Part shown: positions 56,296 through 64,000 of the stretch, piece by piece
Numbering within the stretch: position 1 is the first letter of the stretch
Layout: every line of letters begins with the position of its first letter
NCBI RefSeq assembly: GCF_002863225.1
Contig: NZ_PKEK01000007.1
Span: forward strand, 1 to 64,000
Direction of reading: 5' to 3'
Length of the DNA: 64,000 bases
Origin: Mycobacterium sp.
Lineage (GTDB): Bacteria > Actinomycetota > Actinomycetes > Mycobacteriales > Mycobacteriaceae
Translations under genes and position numbers: made by a program
The notes under the pieces: generated by a model
What the model was told of the DNA's origin: nothing
The model's database searches: none
The model's input: the letters and a program-made list of their open reading frames with translations, nothing else

Positions 56296-59214
56296 CTAGC
56301 GGCGTACCGCGCCCTCGTAGGCGGCGTGCGTTCCGCCGGCGGGCAGCGGTCCGGTGGCGTCGGGGTCGTCCGATGTCACCGGTCGACGCCGGATCCGTGG
56401 CGGCCGCGATGCGACGTTCATCGGCCACCAGAACCAGCGGCCCAACAACGTTGCGATCGACGGCATCAGGAATGACCGCACGATCAACGTGTCGAACAGC
56501 AGGCCAAGCCCGATGGTGGTACCCACCTGTCCCACCGCGAGGTTGTCGCTGACCAACATCGACGCCATGGTGAAGGCGAACACCAGACCCGCCGCCGTCA
56601 CCACCCTGCCGGTGCCGCCCATCGCCCGGATGATGCCGGTCTTGAGGCCGGCGCCGATCTCCTCCTTGAAGCGGGCAACCAGCAGCAGGTTGTAGTCGGA
56701 TCCGACGGCAAGCAGGATGATCACCGACATCACCATTGTCAGCCAGTGCAGCTTGACGCCGATGATGTACTGCCACAACAGAACCGACATGCCGAATGAG
56801 GCGGCCAGCGACAACGCGACGGTCCCCACGATCACCAGTGCGGCCACCAGGCTGCGGGTGATCAGCAGCATGATGATGAAGATCATGCACAGCGACGAGA
56901 TCCCGGCGATCATGAAGTCATAGTTGGAGGCTTCGCGCAGATCCTTGAAAGTGGCTGCGGTGCCTGAGATGTAGACCTTCGCGTCCTCCAGTGCGGTCCC
57001 TTTCAGCGACTCGTAAGCAGCTGTCCGGATCGCGTTGATGCGCGACATTCCCTCGCTGGTCGCTGGATCGCCCTTGTGCGAGATCATGAACCGCGCAGCC
57101 TTGCCGTCCGGCGACAGGAACAGACTCTCGACCCGCTGGAAATCGGGATTGGCGAAGACCTCGTGCGGCAGGTAGAAGGAATCGCCGGTCTTCGCGTCGT
57201 CGAAGTCCTTGCCCATCGCGGTCGCGTCGTTGCTGAGCTCACTGGCCTGGTCGAAAATCCCCGACATCGTGCTGTGCATCGTCAGCACCATGGTGCGCAA
57301 GCTCCGCATCGCGTCGATCTGCGACGGCAGCATCGCGACCAGCTGCGGCACCACGACGTCGACGCTGTCGATGTCCTTGATCAACTCGCCGAGCTTCTCG
57401 CTCAGCTTGTCGACGCCGTCGGTCGCGTTGTACGCCGACCGGATCCCCCAACACGTCGGGATGTTGTAGCAGTGGGTGTCGGCGTAGAAGTAGCTGCGCA
57501 GCGGCCGGAAGGTGTCGTCGAAGTCGGCGATGTCGTCGCGCACCTGATTGGTGATGGCCAGGGTGTCTTTGGTGAGACCGGTGATGTGGTGCGTGGTGCC
57601 GACCAGCTGGTTCATCAACACGTTCACATGCTCCAGCGCGTGGATGGTGCCGCCCAGCTGGTCGGTCAACTTCGACATGTCATCGAGTCGGCCCTTGGCG
57701 ACCTGCAGGTTTTGCAGCTGACCGGCGTTCTGCATGCTGAGCAGGAACGGAATCGAGGTGTGCTCGAGCGGAGTGCCCTGCGGCCGGGTGACACTTTGAA
57801 CCCGGGCGATCCCCTCGACCCGGAAGATGGCCTTGGCCAGTTTGTCCAGCACCAGGAAGTCGGCCGAGTTGCGCATGTCGTGATCGGATTCGATCATCAG
57901 GACTTCCGGCATCATCCGCGCCTGCGAGAAGTGCCGTTCGGCGGCGGCCATTCCGACGTTGCCCGGGGTGTCGTTCGGAATGTAGTCACGGTCGATATAG
58001 CTGACTTTGTAACCCGGCAGGGCCAGCAGGCCGACCATGGTGATTGCCAGGGTTGCCGCCAGAATGGGCGCCGGCCAACGCACCACTGCCGTGCCGACCC
58101 GCCGCCAGCCACGCACACTGTGCAGCCTTTTGGGCTCCAGCAGACCGAACCGGCTGCCCACCGCAATCACCGCCGGAACCAGCGTCAACGCCACGGCGAC
58201 CGCGACCAGCATGCCGACCGCGCACGGTGCGCCGAGAGTCTGGAACACCGGAAGACGCGCAAAACTGAGGCACAGAGTCGCGCCCGCGATCGTCAGTCCC
58301 GACGCCAGGACTACGTGTGCCACACCGCGGTAGGCGGTGAAATACGCCGTCTCACGGTCTTGCCCGGCGTGCCGCGCCTCGTGATAGCGACCGATGAAGA
58401 AGATGCCGTAGTCAGTGCCCGCCGCGATCGCCAGGGAGACCAGCATGTTGGTGGCGAACGTCGAGAGCCGGATGACGTCGATCTGCGCCAGGAACGCGAC
58501 AATGCCGCGGGCAGCGGCCAATTCGACGCCGACCATGGCCAGCAGCAGCGCCACCGTGATGACCGAGCGGTAGACGACCAGCAACATCAGGAAGATCACC
58601 ACGACGGTGGTGACCATGATCTTGACCACCGTCTTGTCGCCGCTGGTGTTCCCGTCGGCGGCGATGGCGGCCGGCCCGGTGACATAGGCCTTCACGCCCG
58701 GTGGCGCGGGAACGCTGTCCACGACCTTGCGCACCCCGGCAACCGAATTGTTCGACGACGTCTCACCCTGGTTGCCGACCAGGTTCAGCTGCACGTAAGC
58801 GGCCTTGCCGTCAGAGCTCTGGGCGCCCGCCGCCGTCAGCGGGTCGCTCCAGAAGTCCTGGATGTGCTGCACGTCCGCGTGGTCGGCTTTGAGCCGGGTG
58901 ATGATCTGTTGGTAGTAGCGGTGCGCGGCGTCGCCGAGCGGTTTGTCGCCTTCGAGGACGATCATCGCCATCGCATCGGAGTCGGACTCTTTGAAGTCCT
59001 TGCCGATGCGCGCCATGGCTTTGACCGACGGCGCGTCGTGGACACCGAGCGACACAGCGTGCTCGCGGGCGACCTGCTCGAGCGGCGGAACCGCGATGCT
59101 GAAGAACGCGCTGATCAGCAGCCAACCCAGGATGACGGGCACAGCGAGCCGCCGGACGACCCGGGCCACGAAGGTGCCGACGCCCTGTTCCTGCTGCAAG
59201 TGATGGCTGGTCAT
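56296..59214 (-). CDS. MmpL-family RND transporter
   Basis: 972 residues with about twelve membrane helices and two large extracytoplasmic loops, the second with extended coiled-coil-like content ([12 protein letters not shown]..., about 500-700). The two proton-relay Asp-Tyr pairs are present: D268-Y269 in TM4 and D840-Y841 in TM10. The family exports mycobacterial envelope lipids or siderophores. Together with its MmpS partner it resembles the MmpL4/MmpL5 group. The start overlaps the mmpS stop (ATGA). I do not assign a number. Confidence 0.93.
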   Translation of the reverse strand: MTSHHLQQEQGVGTFVARVVRRLAVPVILGWLLISAFFSIAVPPLEQVAREHAVSLGVHDAPSVKAMARIGKDFKESDSDAMAMIVLEGDKPLGDAAHRYYQQIITRLKADHADVQHIQDFWSDPLTAAGAQSSDGKAAYVQLNLVGNQGETSSNNSVAGVRKVVDSVPAPPGVKAYVTGPAAIAADGNTSGDKTVVKIMVTTVVVIFLMLLVVYRSVITVALLLAMVGVELAAARGIVAFLAQIDVIRLSTFATNMLVSLAIAAGTDYGIFFIGRYHEARHAGQDRETAYFTAYRGVAHVVLASGLTIAGATLCLSFARLPVFQTLGAPCAVGMLVAVAVALTLVPAVIAVGSRFGLLEPKRLHSVRGWRRVGTAVVRWPAPILAATLAITMVGLLALPGYKVSYIDRDYIPNDTPGNVGMAAAERHFSQARMMPEVLMIESDHDMRNSADFLVLDKLAKAIFRVEGIARVQSVTRPQGTPLEHTSIPFLLSMQNAGQLQNLQVAKGRLDDMSKLTDQLGGTIHALEHVNVLMNQLVGTTHHITGLTKDTLAITNQVRDDIADFDDTFRPLRSYFYADTHCYNIPTCWGIRSAYNATDGVDKLSEKLGELIKDIDSVDVVVPQLVAMLPSQIDAMRSLRTMVLTMHSTMSGIFDQASELSNDATAMGKDFDDAKTGDSFYLPHEVFANPDFQRVESLFLSPDGKAARFMISHKGDPATSEGMSRINAIRTAAYESLKGTALEDAKVYISGTAATFKDLREASNYDFMIAGISSLCMIFIIMLLITRSLVAALVIVGTVALSLAASFGMSVLLWQYIIGVKLHWLTMVMSVIILLAVGSDYNLLLVARFKEEIGAGLKTGIIRAMGGTGRVVTAAGLVFAFTMASMLVSDNLAVGQVGTTIGLGLLFDTLIVRSFLMPSIATLLGRWFWWPMNVASRPPRIRRRPVTSDDPDATGPLPAGGTHAAYEGAVRR

Positions 59215-59648
59215 GCGCCGTTGACCCGGCAGAAGGTGAAGGCCTTCAATTCGTTCGAGATCCTCTCGGCTTTGACCTGACCGTCCACCACGATCCGGCA
59301 GCCCAGGCTGTTGCCGTCACTCTGGGCGACCAGATTGGCCACGACGGCCGCGCTGCGCGTCGTGATCTGTAACGACCAGGGTAGTCGGGCCGCTTGGACT
59401 AGTCGCAGGTCGGAATTGACACCAAGATAACTGATATCCGCCGCCGTGCCAGGTGGACCGAAAACCTCGTATACCAACGTCTTTTGCCGAAGCTGTGCGA
59501 TGTTGTCGACATCGGAACTCGCGTAGGGCGAATACTTGTTGGAGCCCGAGGCGGCGCGGATCCGCGACACGGTGAAACCAGCACCTCCGATGACCGCCAG
59601 CACGATCAGCGGGACCCAAACCCGCTTCAGTACTGCAGCGAACGCCAT
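59211..59648 (-). CDS. MmpS-family accessory protein
   Basis: 145 residues. One membrane helix (about 11-30) is followed by a secreted beta-sandwich domain with the family sequence [17 protein letters not shown] and a conserved cysteine pair. MmpS proteins assist their MmpL partner in lipid or siderophore export. The ATG at 59648 is chosen since it begins just before the helix; an in-frame start at 59690 adds 14 residues. Confidence 0.92.
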   Translation of the reverse strand: MAFAAVLKRVWVPLIVLAVIGGAGFTVSRIRAASGSNKYSPYASSDVDNIAQLRQKTLVYEVFGPPGTAADISYLGVNSDLRLVQAARLPWSLQITTRSAAVVANLVAQSDGNSLGCRIVVDGQVKAERISNELKAFTFCRVNGA

Positions 59649-59899
59649 TCGTTGCCCCGTCCCGAAGGCCTGTGGCGCTTCGATACGCAAGCGACCCGTG
59701 GGACGAGTAAACCATGGGCTCGTCGAGCGGCGTCAGGAGAATACTCCAAGCTTTGGCTAAGAAATCCCACAGCATCTCGAGGGCTCTCAGCTGCGGCGAT
59801 AGCCCCGAACCGTCAAATCTCCAGAAGATCCTGCCATCCGGTCACGACGCGGTCGGCACCTGGTCCCAGCCGTGTTGTTCGTGGGGTTCGTTCGTCTGT

Positions 59900-59905
59900 C
59901 ATACT
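59900..59905 (+). promoter_or_regulatory. Candidate -10 box (CATACT) of the first methyltransferase gene
   Basis: CATACT ends 6 bases before the ATG at 59912. The same nine bases CATACTTCC occur before the second methyltransferase gene, so the duplicated genes appear to have kept the same leaderless promoter. Confidence 0.45.
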
Positions 59906-59911
59906 TCCGCG

Positions 59912-60751
59912 ATGGCCACCGCGAACCGCCTGACCCGTCGCCCACTGGTGCACCGACTGGTGATCAATCCCTTCATGTTTCGTCTGATTTTCCAGTCCAA
60001 CGCCAAGGACCGGTTCGCCACCCAAACCAAACTGCTCGGCGGCGACGACTGGTTGTTCTTCAACTACGGATACGAAGAAGACCCGGCGATGGGCATTCCG
60101 CTGGACCCGGCCGACGAACCGCATCGGTATTTCATCCAGCTCTACCACCGCACCGCGACCCAGGTGGACCTGGCCGGCAAGAAGGTGCTGGAGTGCAGCA
60201 GCGGCCACGGCGGCGGGGCCTCATATCTGGTGCGCACCCAGCACCCGGCCTCCTACACCGGGCTCGACCTGAACCCGGCCGGCGTCGAGTTCGCCAAGAA
60301 CCGGCACCACGTGCCCAACCTGGATTTCGTCGAGGGCAATGCCCTGGCGCTGCCGTTCGCCGACGAGTCTTTCGACGCACTGGTCAACGTCGAGGCCTCG
60401 CATCTGTATCCCGACGTGCCGAAGTTCTTCAGCGAAGTGAAGCGCGTACTCAAGCCCGGCGGCCACTTCCTCTACACCGACTTCCGTCCGCGCTCCGAGG
60501 TTGCCAAGTGGGAGTCGGACCGGGCCAACTCGGGGCTGCGGCAGCTGTCCGAAGCGATCATCGACCACAATGTGCTGCGCGGCAACGAGTTGAACGGCCC
60601 GCGTAAGCAGGAGCGGATCAGCCAGCACCACGGCTCGGCGGTCAGCCGCGCCTTCGCCCGTTACGCCAGCGACATGACCGACTGGGCCTTCAACGGCGCG
60701 CTGCGCGAAGGCGAGTACACCTACCGCGTGTACTTGTTCACCAAGGACTGA
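59912..60751 (+). CDS. SAM-dependent methyltransferase, Rv2952-like (first copy)
   Basis: 279 residues. The SAM-binding motif I is VLECSSGHGGGA at 92-103, followed by the acidic motif II (TGLDLNPAG). The N-terminal ~30 residues form an amphipathic membrane-contact segment. Similar to the family of methyltransferases of phthiocerol lipids and glycopeptidolipids (Rv2952 type). It is about 55-60% alike to the second copy at 62202 by eye. The start ATG at 59912 fits both the family and the promoter. Divergent from mmpS. Confidence 0.85.
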   Translation: MATANRLTRRPLVHRLVINPFMFRLIFQSNAKDRFATQTKLLGGDDWLFFNYGYEEDPAMGIPLDPADEPHRYFIQLYHRTATQVDLAGKKVLECSSGHGGGASYLVRTQHPASYTGLDLNPAGVEFAKNRHHVPNLDFVEGNALALPFADESFDALVNVEASHLYPDVPKFFSEVKRVLKPGGHFLYTDFRPRSEVAKWESDRANSGLRQLSEAIIDHNVLRGNELNGPRKQERISQHHGSAVSRAFARYASDMTDWAFNGALREGEYTYRVYLFTKD

Positions 60752-60803
60752 CAGCGTCTCGGTACGCTGAAATCTGCTGGGACAGAAGGACAACGGGGGA
60801 TAC

Positions 60804-62171
60804 ATGGCAACGGCAACCACCGATCCGGTGCGGCTGCCGCCCGCGCTGCGGCTGCCCATGATCGTCCAGAGCGTGCTGTTTCTGACCTCGCTGCAGTACT
60901 CCGTCGCGCCCAGACTCAGCCGGCACTACGGCGGCCCGTTCACCATCAAACTGCCGATCTTCGGCAAGACGATCGTGATCCACGACCGCGAGATCGTCAA
61001 AGACGTCTACAGCACCAGCTTCGACCTGATCGAACGCCCAACCAAGGTGCTGGGCCAGGCATTCGGGCCCGGTTCGACCTTCAGCCTGCTCGGCAAGGAG
61101 CACTCGGAGCGGCGAAAGTTGGTGCTGCCCAACTTCTCCGGTAAGCGGGTGAAGAACTACGAGAGCATCGTCGAGCAGGAAGTGCTCCGCGAGACCGCCG
61201 ATTGGCCGGAGGGCCAGGAGTTCGAGACGCTCGAGACGATGACCCGCCTGACGCTCAACGCGATCATGCGGGCTACCTTCGGCGAGCGCGCCGACGCGCT
61301 GGACGAACTCAAAGCCGTCATCCCGTCGTTGATCACGCTGGGCTCTCTGATGCAGAGGATGCCGCCCGTCGTGCGACGCGAGTACGGATCCTGGAGTCCG
61401 GGCAGCAAGCTGGCAGGTTTTCGTCGGCGGTTCGACGCGGTGATCGACGAGCTCCTCGCCGAGGCACGCGCGGAGACCTCGCTCGAGGGTCGCGGCGACA
61501 TGCTCGCACTGCTCATGCAGGCCCGCTACGAAGACGGCCAGCCGATCTCCGATCGCCACATCGCCGACGAGCTGCTCACTCTCGTCGCAGCCGGTCACGA
61601 AACCACCGCCTCCCAATTGGCGTGGGCCATCGAGCGGTTGCGGCGCCATCCCGAGGTCCTGCAACGACTCACCGAAGAAGTCGACGCCGGTGGATCCGAC
61701 CTGCGTCAGGCGACCATCTACGAGATCCAGCGCGTCCGCCCCACGATCGCCGCCTCGCTGCGCACCACCAAGACCACGGTCCGCGTCGGCGAATGGGTTC
61801 TGCCCCCCGACACCGCGATCATGATCGACTTTCAGCTCGCCCACGAGTCGGACACCAACTACACCGACCCCGAGGCGTTCAACCCGGATCGTTTCCTCGG
61901 TGGCCCGCCGCCGTCATTCCGCTGGGTGCCGTTCGGCGGCGGCATAAACCGTTGCGTGGGAGCATCTTTCGCCCATATGGAGATGGACATCACGCTGCGG
62001 ACGCTGTTGCGGGAGTTTCGCTTCACCTCCACCGACGCTCCTGACGAAAGCCGCAACTTCCGCGGCGTGGCGATCGCCCCGGGCAAAGGTGCCCGCGCGG
62101 TGGTCTTCCGCCGCACCGACGCCGCCGAACGTGACCGCGGCTCGGTCTCGGTCGCCGACCACAGCAGCTGA
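60804..62171 (+). CDS. Cytochrome P450 (CYP135/CYP138-like)
   Basis: 455 residues. The haem ligand is Cys384 in FGGGINRCVG. The I-helix reads AGHETT (263-268) and ExxR is E307-R310. An N-terminal hydrophobic stretch (20-30) suggests loose membrane contact. The sequence looks like CYP135/138-type mycobacterial P450s. GGGGGA lies about 5-6 bases upstream of its ATG. It is flanked on both sides by paralogous methyltransferases, implying that one lipid is hydroxylated and then methylated (inference). Confidence 0.9.
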   Translation: MATATTDPVRLPPALRLPMIVQSVLFLTSLQYSVAPRLSRHYGGPFTIKLPIFGKTIVIHDREIVKDVYSTSFDLIERPTKVLGQAFGPGSTFSLLGKEHSERRKLVLPNFSGKRVKNYESIVEQEVLRETADWPEGQEFETLETMTRLTLNAIMRATFGERADALDELKAVIPSLITLGSLMQRMPPVVRREYGSWSPGSKLAGFRRRFDAVIDELLAEARAETSLEGRGDMLALLMQARYEDGQPISDRHIADELLTLVAAGHETTASQLAWAIERLRRHPEVLQRLTEEVDAGGSDLRQATIYEIQRVRPTIAASLRTTKTTVRVGEWVLPPDTAIMIDFQLAHESDTNYTDPEAFNPDRFLGGPPPSFRWVPFGGGINRCVGASFAHMEMDITLRTLLREFRFTSTDAPDESRNFRGVAIAPGKGARAVVFRRTDAAERDRGSVSVADHSS

Positions 62172-62188
62172 CTCCAACGCTGGCCTGG

Positions 62189-62194
62189 CATACT
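62189..62194 (+). promoter_or_regulatory. Candidate -10 box (CATACT) of the second methyltransferase gene
   Basis: CATACT ends 7 bases before the ATG at 62202. It matches the box before the first methyltransferase copy (CATACTTCC in both). Confidence 0.45.
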
Positions 62195-62201
62195 TCCCGG
62201 C

Positions 62202-63008
62202 ATGCCAACGACTAAGGACCGCGTCACCGATATCGGCTACCGCGGCTACAAAGCCTTCATGAACAAGGTTTGGTACCCGTTCCTCACCCGTCGGCTCAAC
62301 TCGCAGGACGTCACCTTCCTCAACTACGGCTACGAGGGTGACCCGCCGCTGAACCTTCCGCTGGACGACGCCGACGCGGCCACGCGCTACTCGACCAACC
62401 TCTACAACCAGGTGGCCTCGCAGATCGACCTGACCGGCAAGAAGGTCCTGGAATGCAGCTGCGGGCACGGCGGCGGCGCGTCCTACATCGTGCGCACGTT
62501 CTCCCCCGCCGAGTACACCGGCCTGGATTACAACCCGGACGGTGTCGCCTACTGCAATGCTCACCACAAACTGCCCGGCCTGAACTTCGTGCACGGCAAC
62601 GCCGAAGATCTGCCCTTCCCGGACAACACCTTTGACGCGATCGTGAATGTCGAAGCGTCGCATGCGTATCCGAACCTGGACAAGTTCCTGTCCGAGGTGA
62701 ACCGGGTGCTGAAGCCGGGCGGCAGCCTGCTCTACGCCGACTTCCGCGGCCGGGCCGAATTCCCGGCCTGGGAGGGTGCTTTGGACGCGATGCCGCTGCG
62801 CCAGGTGTCCAAGCGGGTGATCAACGACGGCGTGATCCGCTCGCTGGACGCCAGCGCGCAACAGAAGCTCGACCTGATCAGCGCGCAGCTGCCGAAGTGG
62901 TTCCGGCCGTTCGGCCGTCACTTCGCCGGTGTGCCGGGTACCGGGATCTACAACGTCATCGAAAGCGGCGACGCGGAATACCGCATCTACCAGTTCATCA
63001 AGGACTGA
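62202..63008 (+). CDS. SAM-dependent methyltransferase, Rv2952-like (second copy)
   Basis: 268 residues, a paralogue of the first copy. Motif I VLECSCGHGGGA is at 82-93 and motif II TGLDYNPDG follows. The amphipathic N-terminus (YKAFMNKVWYPFLTRR) is also kept. Probably methylates a lipid hydroxyl group at the membrane surface. Its TGA lies in a hairpin shared with the convergent monooxygenase gene. Confidence 0.86.
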   Translation: MPTTKDRVTDIGYRGYKAFMNKVWYPFLTRRLNSQDVTFLNYGYEGDPPLNLPLDDADAATRYSTNLYNQVASQIDLTGKKVLECSCGHGGGASYIVRTFSPAEYTGLDYNPDGVAYCNAHHKLPGLNFVHGNAEDLPFPDNTFDAIVNVEASHAYPNLDKFLSEVNRVLKPGGSLLYADFRGRAEFPAWEGALDAMPLRQVSKRVINDGVIRSLDASAQQKLDLISAQLPKWFRPFGRHFAGVPGTGIYNVIESGDAEYRIYQFIKD

Positions 63009-63025
63009 TCGCCGCTCAGGCGATC
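63007..63025. terminator. Bidirectional hairpin GATCGCC-GCTCA-GGCGATC
   Basis: Seven-base exact arms around a 5-base loop, overlapping the stop codons of both converging genes. No T-run. The position between two converging transcripts makes a shared terminator the simplest reading. Confidence 0.5.
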
Positions 63026-64000
63026 GCGTAGTCCGACATCGGGAAGGTTTCCTGCTCCTTCACCGCACTGCGCACCGAGGTCGGACGGAACAGCGGCGCT
63101 TCACCTTTGCCGGTGTGGTTCCTGAACCAGTAGGACCGCGAGCCGACGCAGTTGCCGAGTTCGAACGCGGAGTCCTTCATCAACGTGATCATCCGGTCGA
63201 GGAAGCGCGCGTTGGCGTCTTCGGTGACTTCGAAAGTCCGGGCGTCGCGGCGCTGCATCTCACCGAAAAGCCGTTCCATGTGCTTCATCTGGTACTCGAC
63301 GGTGTTGAACCACGACAGGCCCACCCAGGCGTACGGGCTGGCCATCGACAGGAAGTTCGGGAAGCCGGGCATCGAAATGCCTTGGTAGGCCTGGAATTGG
63401 GTTTCCCGCCACCACTTTCCGAGGTTCTTGCCGTCGCGGCCGATCACCTCGATGGCCGGCAGGTTGGCCTCCCACACGTCGAACCCGGTGGCCAGGACCA
63501 GGGTGTCGATCACCCGCTTGGTGCCGTCGTTGGCGACGATTCCGTCGGGCTCGATCCGGTCGATTCCGTTGGTCTCCAGGTGCACGTGAGATTTCGCGAA
63601 GGCCCGATAGAAGTCGTTCGAGATCGTTGGCCGCTTGCAGCCGAAATCGAAGTCGGGGTCCAGCTTTCGGGACAGCTCCAGGTTGCGGACCAGCAGCAGC
63701 CGGTAGAGCCTCGAGAACTGCGAGATGCCCTTGTTGAACACCTTGAAGTACCGGAACTTCCACATCGTGATGACCATGGAGAATTCCAGGATCGCGTCGG
63801 TGTACCACCGCAGAGCGCGCTGGGTGGCCGGAAGCTTCGCGAAAAGCCGTTGCAACAACGGGAAGAACTTCATGTCGAATTTCGGCAGCACCCAGATCGG
63901 AGTGCGCTGATACACCGTCAGCTCGGCGACTTCTTTCGCCAGCTCCGGAACGACCTGCACGCCGGTGGAGCCGGTTCCGATCACAGCGGCGCGGCGACCG
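63016..64000 (-). CDS. Flavin-containing (Baeyer-Villiger-type) monooxygenase, C-terminal part
   Basis: The gene begins beyond the right edge; 327 C-terminal codons are visible. The first visible residues contain the second Rossmann motif GTGSTG (NADPH-binding), followed by YQRTPIWVLP. DTLVLATGFD further on is the family's ATG-containing hinge segment. The N-terminal FAD-binding motif and the FxGxxxHxxxW fingerprint must lie outside. It resembles EthA/MymA-type enzymes. It may act with the neighbouring P450 and methyltransferases in lipid modification, though it is on the opposite strand. Confidence 0.87.
   Translation of the reverse strand, partial: GRRAAVIGTGSTGVQVVPELAKEVAELTVYQRTPIWVLPKFDMKFFPLLQRLFAKLPATQRALRWYTDAILEFSMVITMWKFRYFKVFNKGISQFSRLYRLLLVRNLELSRKLDPDFDFGCKRPTISNDFYRAFAKSHVHLETNGIDRIEPDGIVANDGTKRVIDTLVLATGFDVWEANLPAIEVIGRDGKNLGKWWRETQFQAYQGISMPGFPNFLSMASPYAWVGLSWFNTVEYQMKHMERLFGEMQRRDARTFEVTEDANARFLDRMITLMKDSAFELGNCVGSRSYWFRNHTGKGEAPLFRPTSVRSAVKEQETFPMSDYAIA

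Noticed and set aside
57076..59280. 734-codon plus-strand frame opposite mmpL
   Set aside because: Antisense shadow of mmpL; Arg/His/Asp-rich with no membrane or enzyme motifs.

Overview
The window is chromosomal DNA of a non-tuberculous Mycobacterium. It is uniformly GC-rich, uses GTG starts freely, and carries family markers such as MmpS/MmpL, DUF3558 lipoproteins, F420-type Ddn relatives, CYP130-like P450 and KGD. Gene order from cysN to kgd follows, from memory, the M. tuberculosis block Rv1286 to Rv1248c in reverse orientation; no database was searched.

Layout. 0-2 kb: sulfate assimilation (cysN partial, cysD) and beta-carbonic anhydrase. 2.2-7.5 kb: oppBCDA peptide importer with translationally coupled starts; OppD carries four cysteines between its ATPase domains. 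7.5-11.3 kb: SbcC/SbcD-like ATPase/phosphoesterase pair. 11.5-13.9 kb: SixA-like phosphatase, an anchored protein, lipoproteins lprC/lprB. 14-17.6 kb: heterodimeric ABC exporter. 17.6-25.5 kb: a ribbon-helix-helix-like protein with a striking candidate operator, Rv1264-type adenylyl cyclase, a family-6 DNA glycosylase, amidase, HIT protein, Ddn-like protein, luciferase-like oxidoreductase, UdgB and an FAD oxidase.

25.5-39.8 kb is the accessory region. It sits between two genes that I recall as neighbours in M. tuberculosis (Rv1257c and cyp130). It holds a four-gene cassette with WXG-like proteins, a two-RCK potassium channel fusion, a histone-H1-like/J-domain fusion, a DUF1275 membrane protein, a CRP paralogue coupled to an ECF sigma factor, a STAS protein coupled to a frameshifted GlsB-family gene, an NAD-binding oxidoreductase, a diguanylate cyclase and a [2Fe-2S] protein, plus several gene-poor stretches. 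Its theme is stress and second-messenger signalling.

39.8-56.2 kb returns to the conserved order: cyp130/tetR, acyltransferase, DEAD-box helicase, lprE, a large RecB-like nuclease/helicase, a PadR-controlled MFS pump, a membrane protein and kgd. 56.3-64 kb: an mmpS-mmpL transport pair diverges from two paralogous lipid methyltransferases flanking a P450, followed by a convergent flavin monooxygenase cut by the window end. This looks like a lipid modification and export locus.

Two features recur across the window. Several genes start 6-8 bases after a TANNNT-like -10 box, suggesting leaderless mRNAs. Convergent neighbours repeatedly overlap or share stop codons. I saw no tRNA, rRNA, CRISPR array or intact insertion sequence.
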